From contig JAFKMU010000038.1 of the NCBI GenBank assembly GCA_017305195.1, forward strand, positions 112,372-176,371: a stretch of 64,000 nucleotides of DNA, written 5' to 3'. Shown here in pieces: positions 17,695-25,630 of the stretch; position 1 is the stretch's first letter, and each line of letters begins with the position of its first letter. This stretch comes from Verrucomicrobiota bacterium. GTDB taxonomy: Bacteria; Verrucomicrobiota; Verrucomicrobiia; Chthoniobacterales; Terrimicrobiaceae. The position numbers were made by a program, and so were the translations under genes. The notes below the pieces were generated by a model. The model was not told the origin of the DNA, searched no databases, and saw only the letters and a program-made list of their open reading frames with translations.

Positions 17695-18767
17695 GCTTGC
17701 GGAGGAGCGACCGGGAGCCGGATGCGCGCGGTCACGCTGGCCTCGGAGGGCTCCAGCGCGAGCGAGGCGCGGTCGCCGTAGAGGAGCTGAAGGCGGCGGC
17801 GGAGATTGGCCAGCCCGATGCCGGTGGAGGAGTGCGTGCCGGGTTCCACCCAGTAGCCGGAGTTTGTCACGGTGACGACGAGCGCACCGTCCTCGATGGC
17901 GGTGCGGATCTCGATGCGCAAGGGGCGGATGGCGGCGAGCTGGCCGTACTTGATGGCGTTTTCCAGCACGGGCTGGATGAGCGCGACGGGGGCCTTCACC
18001 TCCGCCACGCCCGGGCCGGTCTCGATGACGTACTCAAAGTTTTCCTCGAACCGCACCTTCTCCACCTGCAGGTAGCTCTGCAAGGCCGCCAGCTCCACGC
18101 CGAGCCGCTCAAAGTCCCCTCGCTGCTGGAGCGAAAACCGCAGGTAATCCGTGAGCGCGAGCGTGAGCCGCCGCACGGTGGGCGGATCGTCCGAGGAGGC
18201 GAGGAGGGAGTTGAGCGAATTGAACAGAAAATGCGGATTCACCTGCGAGCGCAGCATCTGGAGTTCCCCCGCGCGCAGGGCCGCCTCGGTGCGGGCGGCG
18301 CGGAGCTGCTCCTGCTGGGCGTCGAGCAGCGAGTGAATGCCAAAGTACAGCACGGTCCAAAACACATACAGCGCCCCGCGCATGAGCGAGCTCACGATGA
18401 AAACCTCCCGCAGCCCCTCCATCACGCGATTCACCCCCAGGATGCTGGCCAGCCCGAGGGTCGACACGGTATCGGCTATGCCCAGCGACACGCAGAAGGC
18501 AAAGATCGCCACGACCCGAAACAGCGTGAGCACGGGTCGCGACGCCCGCATGGACCGATAGATCGGCCGCAGGACCCAGGCCGACACCGCCACCGCAAAG
18601 ATCGTGCGAAAGAGCGAAAGCGTGATCCCGTTCTCCAGCGAGAGATAGCTCGTCATCGTCACCGACGTGACCAGCGTCCCGCCCCAGCCAAAGGCCTGCA
18701 GCCTCCAGAAGAGACCTTCCCGGCGATCCGGGTCGAGCGAGATTCCGAGCTTCACGCCCGACACCAT
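17691..18767 (-). CDS. LytS/YehU-type sensor histidine kinase
   Basis: 358 aa from ATG 18767; upstream in-frame codons run into the divergent lipoprotein promoter and are not credible. Four hydrophobic segments (about residues 25-45, 50-66, 80-110, 130-147), a short coiled coil, then the HisKA_5/His_kinase signature QVNPHFLFNSLN with His179 as the phosphorylated residue, and an ATPase domain with VLENAIKYG and GIGLANLRRRL. The signal is unknown. The partner is the LytTR regulator encoded directly downstream. Confidence 0.92.
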   Translation of the reverse strand: MVSGVKLGISLDPDRREGLFWRLQAFGWGGTLVTSVTMTSYLSLENGITLSLFRTIFAVAVSAWVLRPIYRSMRASRPVLTLFRVVAIFAFCVSLGIADTVSTLGLASILGVNRVMEGLREVFIVSSLMRGALYVFWTVLYFGIHSLLDAQQEQLRAARTEAALRAGELQMLRSQVNPHFLFNSLNSLLASSDDPPTVRRLTLALTDYLRFSLQQRGDFERLGVELAALQSYLQVEKVRFEENFEYVIETGPGVAEVKAPVALIQPVLENAIKYGQLAAIRPLRIEIRTAIEDGALVVTVTNSGYWVEPGTHSSTGIGLANLRRRLQLLYGDRASLALEPSEASVTARIRLPVAPPQA

Positions 18768-18890
18768 ACGCAGCCCGCGGCAGGAAAAAAGTCCCCAAAC
18801 CGCCCAAAACGCGCGTTTCGTGAAATTTTCCGGCGGTTTCGTGAAGAAAATCGTGCCATCCCCCGGCCTCCGCTCTTCACATTTCCCGCC

Positions 18891-19202
18891 ATGAAGCTCC
18901 GGTATCTCCTGGCTCCGTTCACCCCAATCCGCCGCGCACTCCTGATCCTCCCGCTGGCAGCCCTGGCCGCCTGCTCGTCGAACACCGACACCGCCGACTC
19001 CAGCGCCCAGACACCCCAGCCCAGCGGCACCCTCGCCCGCAAGGCCCTCCTCCACAACGCCCCGCCGCCGATCAAGCTCCTCAACGCCGTCGGCACCGTG
19101 GGCGAAAAGGTGGAGAAAAATTTCGAGAAGAAGTCCGACACCACGACGACCACTGCGGCAACCGCGGACACCACCACGACCCCTCCGCAGGGAAGCCAGT
19201 AG
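18891..19202 (+). CDS. Small lipoprotein
   Basis: 103 aa. N-terminal basic region, hydrophobic core LLILPLAALAAC with a lipobox ending in Cys followed by SSN, then a Thr/Asp-rich linker, a short helical segment (LLNAVGTVGEKVEKNFEKK) and a poly-Thr tail. No family is recognised. It is divergent from the sensor kinase, with 123 bp between the two starts, and may be a target of that system (inference). Confidence 0.7.
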   Translation: MKLRYLLAPFTPIRRALLILPLAALAACSSNTDTADSSAQTPQPSGTLARKALLHNAPPPIKLLNAVGTVGEKVEKNFEKKSDTTTTTAATADTTTTPPQGSQ

Positions 19203-19610
19203 CGTTCGCGCTCGTTCCCTCCACTCCCGGTCAACACCAGCCGCCCCGCACCCATCAGCGGAGCGGCCGCACCGAGATACCGGGCTACCCACTCGGGGTG
19301 AAAAAACCACGCTCCCGGCCCTCACCGCCTCCCAGGCGCTCCCCCGCATTGCCTTCTCCCGCCAGCTCTGCAATACTACCCGTCGACAGAGCCGAAAGCA
19401 GTCGCATGCCTAACCCGCTTCGCGGGCGTTCCCCCGGTGAAACACCCCGCCACGGGAACCCCTTGGTTGCCGGGGACGAACACTGGATGAGGGAGGGCCC
19501 GTGTGTTGGCATGTTCCAGCGAATCCGAGGCAAGCCTGCAAGAACGCGGCCACTGCATCTCCAAGAAGCTGCCTCCGGCACCATTACCAAAATAGCTGGC
19601 ACACGCCATG
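19203..19610. other. Intergenic stretch at left edge of prophage module
   Basis: About 400 bp between the lipoprotein gene and the last phage gene. It holds GC-rich hairpins (for example CCCGCTTCGCGGG near 19410) but no convincing gene, tRNA or integrase. No direct repeat shared with the right edge (41528-41824) was found, so the attachment site remains undefined. Confidence 0.5.
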
Positions 19611-20960
19611 CTATGGTTGCCGCATTTCCACCTGCAGGTCTACCGCCTGCATCGTGCCATCGGGCCGGGTAATGACATTTCCCGGCGTCTGGGTATCCCA
19701 GACCGCCACGCCCAGCACCGGATGCACCCAGCGCCCGTCATGCTCGACGAATCCCTTGCTCCGCAGGTACTCCGCCTGCTCGGCAGCGGTGGCGTCCCGT
19801 CCCTCCACGAAGGATTGCGAGGTCACCACCCGCGGCGCATGCTCGCCGGGCAGCGTGACGATTCCCTCAAAGCGCACGTCGTCCCCGAATACGCGGTTCG
19901 ACAGCGCCAGCCTTTCCAGGTACGCTCCAGCGTCCTCCGCCTGCGCCCCGAATAATCCCGGCTTCGTTAGCTTGACGAGTCTTCCGCTTTCCCGGTCGAT
20001 GAAGACGCTATGTTCTCCTCCGGCGAATTCTGGGACGAGAAATGTTTCAGAATCGAAACGGGCTCTCCTTTGTTCATCTGCCCACGCAAATAGGCGGGAA
20101 GCACTGGCGAGGCGTCGCCCATGTTTCCCTGACTCGCTCTCGCCTGCTCTCTCACCTTCTCGCAGAACGCGTTGAAGGACATGGGCTGGGTCTCGGAGTT
20201 GTTCATCATGGCTAAGGTATCTGGTATTGAAGGGTTGAGCAAGCCGGTGCGGCTCCTGCCGCCCCTTGGACATTCTCAGTTGGTTGAGGTTCTCGGGGGA
20301 GTCCTCTGTATTTGCCTCGGCAGCGCCTTCACCGCCGCGCCGACGGGCAGCGCTTTGCTGGAGTTCGGCGAGGGCGAGCTGGGCGGTTTCGCTGTTGGGG
20401 GTGCGCAGGGTTTCGCGGCCTGCGCTGTCGCGCACGATCCACTCGGTGCCTCGCTCTCCGCGAGTGATGGCTTCCAGCCTCGGCTGGGCGGGGTCGGCTT
20501 GCTCCTGCTCGGCCTGCCGCCATGCGGCCTCGGCCTCCCGGCGGCCGGCGGCGATGTCCCCGGGCGTGCGCAGGGGCATTTCCTCGCGCACTGCCGCGTC
20601 GAAGGCCTCCGGCGTGGCCGCCGCCTTGATGCGTCTGGACTGCTCCTCGCTGAATCCCCAGTGGCGCAGGGCCACGTCGACATCGGCCTGCGGGTTCTTG
20701 ATGTCTCTCACCGAGGCGAGCCCGCAGCCGATGAGGGCCAGCCAGCCGGTGGCGGCCAGCGTAGCCGGGATGTCCTCGATGTAGCGGGAGAATTCCTGCC
20801 CGGCATCCCGTGGTGTCATATCGGTCCTCATCGCCGAGGCGATGGTCTCGAAGACGGGCGCGATGGCATTCTGCGCCAGCTCCTGCGCCGTCTGCTCTCC
20901 CCAGACCAGACCGGCCTTCCGGGCGGCCCGGCCCCAGCCGGTGGCCTTCAACATCAACAC
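19611..20960 (-). pseudogene. 5'-truncated polyvalent-protein paralogue with kinase-like C-terminal tip
   Basis: 449 codons from GTG 20960 (ATG 20954 alternative). Residues ~12-150 match the middle of the large polyvalent protein (21475-25629): LAQNAIAPVFETIAS against VQENLQNLVPVAVDA. Residues ~148-203 share a near-identical module (ITRGERGTEWIVRDS). The last ~200 residues differ: a Lys in SGRLVKLTK and VWDTQTPGNVI followed by MQAVDLQ look like the ATP-lysine, catalytic-loop Asn and metal-binding Asp of the kinase domain described for phage polyvalent proteins. About 500-600 N-terminal residues are missing, cut at the RNA element 20970-21157. It may be silent or expressed as a stand-alone tip. 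Confidence 0.65.
20350..20516 (-). repeat. 167-bp conserved module, copy A (in truncated paralogue)
   Basis: Matches 23591-23757 without gaps at about 156 of 167 positions, while flanking coding sequence of the two paralogues is strongly diverged. It encodes the RLEAITRGERG to AELQQSAAR linker. Such a patch is what recent gene conversion or tip-swapping recombination would leave. Confidence 0.85.
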
Positions 20961-20969
20961 TGCGCAGCT

Positions 20970-21157
20970 TTGACAAAGCGCCTGCCTTATGATCTAATAT
21001 CCGAGCGAGTGAGGGAGGGGCGAAATTCCCGTTGAAGCCACTGTCTGCCGTCGCTGGAGTCAATCGCGGCTCGCCCGGAGAAATCCGGCCGTGCGACAGC
21101 TGGTCGAAATTCTATTTCGATCGAGGCCCTCTCGGTATCCGAGAGGGCCTTTAATTT
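20970..21157 (+). ncRNA. Putative small RNA unit 1 (promoter, ~150-nt body, terminator)
   Basis: TTGACA (20970-20975), a 17-bp spacer ending TGA and TCTAAT (20993-20998) make an extended -10 promoter. The body contains GTGAGGGAGG, GCGGCTCGCCCGG and GAAATCCGG, and it ends at a 12-bp perfect stem (AGGCCCTCTCGG/CCGAGAGGGCCT, 3-nt loop) followed by TTTAATTT. Unit 2 (21294-21475) has the same order, spacing and conserved blocks but a different terminator sequence. It is convergent to the orphan tip frame and ends on its stop codon. No known RNA family was recognised. Confidence 0.6.
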
Positions 21158-21311
21158 ACTCCAGCGGTGCCGGATTAATTTGCTCCACGAACGCCTCTTT
21201 AAAATCCTCGTCCTTCAAATAGACCGGATATTGCGTAACGAGACCCGATTCATATCCACGTATAGCGTCGATGCACCTCGGCCACGTCGGGCTTTGACAA
21301 AACGCTTGCAT
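21156..21311 (-). pseudogene. Orphan C-terminal tip of a second PBECR-like nuclease
   Basis: A 51-codon frame (ATG 21311, TAA 21156-21158) reads IDAIRGYESGLVTQYPVYL and then KDEDFKEAFVEQ. It parallels the final residues of the large polyvalent protein (KIDSGLVTSFSVDI, RSFKGAIVDK), so it is the 3' end of a second version of that tip. Everything upstream has been lost at the RNA element 21294-21475. It is probably not functional alone, but could be activated by recombination behind a full-length gene (inference). Confidence 0.6.
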
Positions 21312-21475
21312 TATGATTTACTCTTTCTTGCGTGGTGAGGGAGGAGCCTTATTCCAATGAAGTCGCCATGCGGTCACTGAAGCTAAGAGCGGCTTGCCCG
21401 GCGAAAACCGGCAGTGTGACCGGCCGGTCAATAGACCACCCCCGGGCAAGGCAACTCGCCCGGGGGTCATTTTTC
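21294..21475 (+). ncRNA. Putative small RNA unit 2 (promoter, ~150-nt body, terminator)
   Basis: TTGACA (21294-21299), 17-bp spacer with TGA, TTTACT (21317-21322). Body blocks GTGAGGGAGG, TGAAG, GCGGCTTGCCCGG and GAAAACCGG are shared with unit 1. The terminator is a 10-bp perfect stem (ACCCCCGGGC/GCCCGGGGGT) followed by CATTTTTCT, abutting the stop codon of the polyvalent gene at 21475. The transcript would be convergent to that gene. Confidence 0.6.
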
Positions 21476-24400
21476 TAGCGGATTTTATCTACGATCGCTC
21501 CTTTGAATGACCTCTTAATGTCTACTGAAAAACTGGTTACGAGTCCCGAATCAATTTTTTGCTGGTTGACCAAAACACCCTCTTGACTGGTAATCACCAT
21601 GTGCACGGAACCTCGATAATTCCTAAAGTAAAACACTTCACTTCGCTGCCTTACTCTAACAGACGCCTCCCTTATCGTTTCTGGAACGACTGCCAGCCAT
21701 TTTGCCTTTTCCCTATCCAGTTCACGTATGTGAGAACCCTTTTCCTCCTCAAATCCAGTAAGGTGTTCCGCACGATTCATTAGATCATTGCCGTACCCGC
21801 CACGACTTTGCCCGTAAGGCAAATAAACGGTTCGTCCGGTCCAGTCGGAAACAATCGAATTCTGTTGTATAAATTCCGCAGCCCGCGAGACGATCGTGTA
21901 TTGATCGCCACTGATGTCAAGAAAGCTCGGGAGCACATCTTCCTTCGGCAGAAGCTTTTTCACGGAATCCCAGTTATCACCCTCTCGGATCTCATTCCAT
22001 GCTTTCCGATCCCATCCTCTCGGCTTCGGGGATTTCGCTAAGCGCAGTTCCTCCTGGACCTTGGCGAATTCTGCGGCGTCTGTGGCCTTGGCTCGGGCGG
22101 CGCGTTGTTGGGCCTTGGAGAGGAAGGCGCGTATGTCCTGCTCCGTGTACTCGACCCGGTCTCCGAAGACCCGCCGCAGCAGGCGCTTGACCTCGTAGAC
22201 GAATTGTCTCCAGACCGGAGACTGCGGGTTGGTCTCCGCCAGGTGCGCGAGGTATTCCTCCACCCAGAGGTCCGGCGTTCCCTTCGGATATTGCGCGATG
22301 ATCTCCTGCATGCGATCGCCCGGAATCCTCCGCCCGATCTCCGCCACGAGCTGCCCGTACTCCACGCGCAGCTTGCCTCCCACCGCCCAGTGAAAGCCCT
22401 CGTGCTTGAGCAGCCGCTCGGCGTCCGAGAGCGAATTCACACGGTCGGCCAGGAGGTGGATCTTCCCGTCGCTGCCGTTGAAGAAGGCTTCCACATCGCC
22501 TTCGCGAAGGACTTCCTCGCGCAACTCGGCGTCGGGGATTGCCTCGGCGCTCTCGTGCACCGTTACGTCCAAGTGTGAGCCCCACTTGCGCAGGACTTCC
22601 CCGACCCACTGCCGGGCCTGTTCGCGGCTTACTCCGCTGTTTTCTCGCGGGCGTCGAGTTCCTCCAGATACTTCCGCAGGTTTTCCTCCCGCTGAAGTCT
22701 CTTGGCTTCCAGGTACTTCTTGTTCTCCTCGATCGTCCCTCGCATAGCGGATGCGATGGAGATTGGGACTCGCTTTTGCATGCTGCCCCAAACGTCTGCC
22801 GCCCAAGGTCCCGGCCTCCTCGGCAAAACGAGTTGCCAATGCTCGTCTAAGAGTCGCAGGCCCAATTCTTTCGGAAAAATCTGGATCCACCCCCGCAATT
22901 CTCTCGCCGAGGTAGGAATTAACCTTTTCAGCAGGGATTCGATGTTCTCCGTCATAAAATGCTTGGCTTTCTCCATCATAGCGCAGGGCATCCAACCCCT
23001 TCAAGCGTCCTCGCACGAGCTCCGCTTCCTTCATGGCGAGCAGGCCCACGTTGTGAAAGAAATCCGCCTCCGACTTTTCCTCATGCCATCCAACGATTTC
23101 GCTGTCCGGCCCCGGCTCCATGTGGCGCGTCGTGCCAGCCCTCAACGCAGCAGATAACATCTGACTCGTCCGCCTCAATACGCCAATTCGCAGCAGTCCG
23201 CCGGGATCCTCGACCATTTTGTTGCCGTTGTTCAGCGCCCAAGCATAGGCCGCCTGGTTGATCGGTGTGCTATGCTCTCCGGCACGCTGCGTGTCGAAGA
23301 AATATTCATCCTGGACATAGCGTCCCACTTTGATTTCCCCACCATCGCTTCCCTGAAATACATAGCCGTCGTTCTGCCCATTGAGCGCCTTTTGCTCACT
23401 GATCCGCACGTCCTGCCCGGCCTCCGGCGAAATCTCTGTCAACAGCGTGCCGAGGTCTTTGGCGTCGGAGGTTTCTCCGTGCTGCATGGTGCGCTTGTCC
23501 CGGGCCAGTTCGACCCACATCCTTCCGACATTCTCCGCCTGGTCGCCTGACTTGCTAAAGCGCAGCGTGCTCGCCTGTTTCTGGCGGGCGGCGCTTTGCT
23601 GGAGTTCGGCGAGGGCGAGCTGGGCGGTTTCGCTATTTTGGGTGCGCAGGGTTTCGCGGCCCTGGCTGTCGCGCACGATCCACTCGGTGCCGCGCTCTCC
23701 GCGAGTGATGGCTTCCAGACGCGGCTGGGCGGGGTCGGCTTGCTGTTGCTCGGCCTGCTCCCTTGCTTTTTGCAACAGTTCGAGCCCGGCAGCGATGTTT
23801 TCCGGAGATCGCCTGGAAAACTCCTCCCGGTAGCGGGCCTGCGCCTCTTCCATGGTATGGGCGGTATGAATGTGCTGCTGCTGATCCCTGGAAAACCCGG
23901 CGATGGCCAGCATCTCAGGCTCGAGCAAAAAGCGCCCGTCATCGCTGAAATCCCGGAAATGCGCCACGCCTCCTCCCACCAGCGCCATCGGCAGCACGGC
24001 AAAGAAAGTCTGCGGCATCTGGTGCACCCACTCGCCAAGATCGCGCCGCAGGTCGTGCCCCGGCATATCATGGCCTATGGCAGCGCCGAGGGCGTCGACC
24101 GCCACCGGCACGAGGTTTTGCAGGTTTTCCTGCACGTTCTGCTCCAGGTTTGCGCCGACAATGACGCCCGCCGTTTTCCACAGCCCCGGCTTCATTTCGT
24201 TGAACAGTTTTCCCAGCATGGGCAGCCTGCCGCCAAGGGCCTTGAGCTGCAGCTTTTCGATCCCCATTTGCGCGATGCCGGAAATGTCGGCCATCACCCG
24301 CGCCTTGCGGGGGTCGAGGTCGCGGTATTCCAGCCGGAGCCGGTCGTACTCCTCATCGGCCAGGACCATCGATCCGGCGATCATTCCGATGCCGGGAATG

Positions 24401-25629
24401 GCTGTGATGGCCATCGTCCCGGCACTGCCAGCCAGCCCGTAAAGCCCGCGCTCCGCCTCGCCTCCCCATGTGCCCTCCGCCAGCAGCGGCTTGATTGGAT
24501 CGACCTTTTCCTTGGCCAGGGCACGCAGCTCTCGCGTCACCTGAAAGGCTGGCATGAGCTTCTCGAATTTTCCGGTCCACTCGGCAGACTCCTGCGGCGT
24601 CAGTGGCCGGTTGCCCGGAAGGTCGTTGACTCCCAGCCGGGGAAAGCCCTCGTCACCGTGTATGTGAACATCGCCAGTCTTGAGCGAATCCAGCCACATC
24701 GCTGCCCAATCCTCCTGGGAGGCGAGGTTGCCCTTGGATATCCAGTCAAACCCGCGCGAAATGGATTCGCCGATATTCTTGGCGAGTTGCTCAAAGACAT
24801 CGCGCTTGATGCCGCGGGCGTCCGCGGCCAGACCGACATAGCCCAGGACTTTCCGCCGATCTTCCTCCGACAGGGAAGCCAGGGTCTGCCCGAGAGTAAA
24901 AACATCCTCATCCGTCGCGCCGCCGTCGGAGTAGGCCGTGAGGACCGAGAGGGTCCGCGCCGCCGGTTCGCGCAGTCTCTTTACCTCCTCAAGGGAAGCC
25001 CGGTATTGGCGAAACGCGGCAGTCAGAAACGCCGTTTCTTCCTTTCCGTCGATCAAGTCGCGATGCCGTACAGCCCATTCCTGAAAGGTGGGGGCTAACA
25101 TCGTTTCCTTCCCGGCGAGGCTGTCGTTGACCGCATTGACGATCACCGTTTTTTGCAAATCCTCCCAGGCCGTTTTTCGCATCTGGTTGGTGCGAAGCTC
25201 TCCGGCCACCATGGTGCGAAACTCGCGGTCGTCGGCGGGCTTGCGGCCAAAGCGGGCGAGGGAGTAACCATCGCGCTGGTACTGGTACTCGAACCCGGTG
25301 ACGTCCCGCCCGAGCAGCGACGAGAGATAGGATTCCCCGAGGGCGGTGTATTTGACCTGCCCGGGGTCGTCGCTATGAGACTCGGCCAAGTGGACTGCCG
25401 GATGATCCGCCGAACGCTCGAACTCCCGGTCGTCGGTAAACTGGCCGAGGAAAAAGCGGTCCACGCTCTCCCTTTGCGCGGCGAGCTCCTGCTCCTGCCT
25501 GAGACGGTCGCCCTGCCGCCACTGCCCAAGCGTCCCCTTGATCTCCTGCTGCCTCTGAGGCGATGCGGTCTCGTACTCGTCCGCGAGATGAAGTACGTCG
25601 TCGTTTGTCAATGTATTGCCTGATTCCAT
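21475..25629 (-). CDS. Giant phage polyvalent/internal virion protein with HExxH motif and PBECR-like nuclease tip
   Basis: 1384 aa from ATG 25629, one base after the previous stop. It occupies the position of the large ejected internal virion protein of podoviruses. Visible parts: a long helical N-terminal half; a hydrophobic segment near residues 390-425 (GTMAITAIPGIGMIAGSMV); the linker module ~625-680 shared with the truncated paralogue; an HEGFH zinc-protease motif (His1076, Glu1077, His1080) preceded by KIHLLADRVNSL; and a C-terminal ~150 residues (VFYFRNYRGSVHMVITSQEG, IDSGLVTSFSV) resembling the PBECR nuclease domains of polyvalent proteins. Likely ejected into the host with DNA to disable defences or process host proteins/RNA (inference from family). 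Confidence 0.72.
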   Translation of the reverse strand: MESGNTLTNDDVLHLADEYETASPQRQQEIKGTLGQWRQGDRLRQEQELAAQRESVDRFFLGQFTDDREFERSADHPAVHLAESHSDDPGQVKYTALGESYLSSLLGRDVTGFEYQYQRDGYSLARFGRKPADDREFRTMVAGELRTNQMRKTAWEDLQKTVIVNAVNDSLAGKETMLAPTFQEWAVRHRDLIDGKEETAFLTAAFRQYRASLEEVKRLREPAARTLSVLTAYSDGGATDEDVFTLGQTLASLSEEDRRKVLGYVGLAADARGIKRDVFEQLAKNIGESISRGFDWISKGNLASQEDWAAMWLDSLKTGDVHIHGDEGFPRLGVNDLPGNRPLTPQESAEWTGKFEKLMPAFQVTRELRALAKEKVDPIKPLLAEGTWGGEAERGLYGLAGSAGTMAITAIPGIGMIAGSMVLADEEYDRLRLEYRDLDPRKARVMADISGIAQMGIEKLQLKALGGRLPMLGKLFNEMKPGLWKTAGVIVGANLEQNVQENLQNLVPVAVDALGAAIGHDMPGHDLRRDLGEWVHQMPQTFFAVLPMALVGGGVAHFRDFSDDGRFLLEPEMLAIAGFSRDQQQHIHTAHTMEEAQARYREEFSRRSPENIAAGLELLQKAREQAEQQQADPAQPRLEAITRGERGTEWIVRDSQGRETLRTQNSETAQLALAELQQSAARQKQASTLRFSKSGDQAENVGRMWVELARDKRTMQHGETSDAKDLGTLLTEISPEAGQDVRISEQKALNGQNDGYVFQGSDGGEIKVGRYVQDEYFFDTQRAGEHSTPINQAAYAWALNNGNKMVEDPGGLLRIGVLRRTSQMLSAALRAGTTRHMEPGPDSEIVGWHEEKSEADFFHNVGLLAMKEAELVRGRLKGLDALRYDGESQAFYDGEHRIPAEKVNSYLGERIAGVDPDFSERIGPATLRRALATRFAEEAGTLGGRRLGQHAKASPNLHRIRYARDDRGEQEVPGSQETSAGGKPAEVSGGTRRPRENSGVSREQARQWVGEVLRKWGSHLDVTVHESAEAIPDAELREEVLREGDVEAFFNGSDGKIHLLADRVNSLSDAERLLKHEGFHWAVGGKLRVEYGQLVAEIGRRIPGDRMQEIIAQYPKGTPDLWVEEYLAHLAETNPQSPVWRQFVYEVKRLLRRVFGDRVEYTEQDIRAFLSKAQQRAARAKATDAAEFAKVQEELRLAKSPKPRGWDRKAWNEIREGDNWDSVKKLLPKEDVLPSFLDISGDQYTIVSRAAEFIQQNSIVSDWTGRTVYLPYGQSRGGYGNDLMNRAEHLTGFEEEKGSHIRELDREKAKWLAVVPETIREASVRVRQRSEVFYFRNYRGSVHMVITSQEGVLVNQQKIDSGLVTSFSVDIKRSFKGAIVDKIR
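23591..23757 (-). repeat. 167-bp conserved module, copy B (in full-length polyvalent gene)
   Basis: Partner of 20350-20516; eleven mismatches by eye and no gaps. It encodes the segment beginning near residue 625 that joins the structural half to the variable C-terminal half. Confidence 0.85.
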
Positions 25630-25630
25630 T

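Noticed and set aside
19380..19610. Third copy of the small RNA unit behind the kinase tip
   Set aside because: Only TGAGGGAGGG matches; the promoter, GCGGCT block and terminator are missing.
20970..21475. Cobalamin or other known riboswitch
   Set aside because: The expected conserved box sequences are absent, the unit has its own terminator, and the gene that follows in this direction is convergent.
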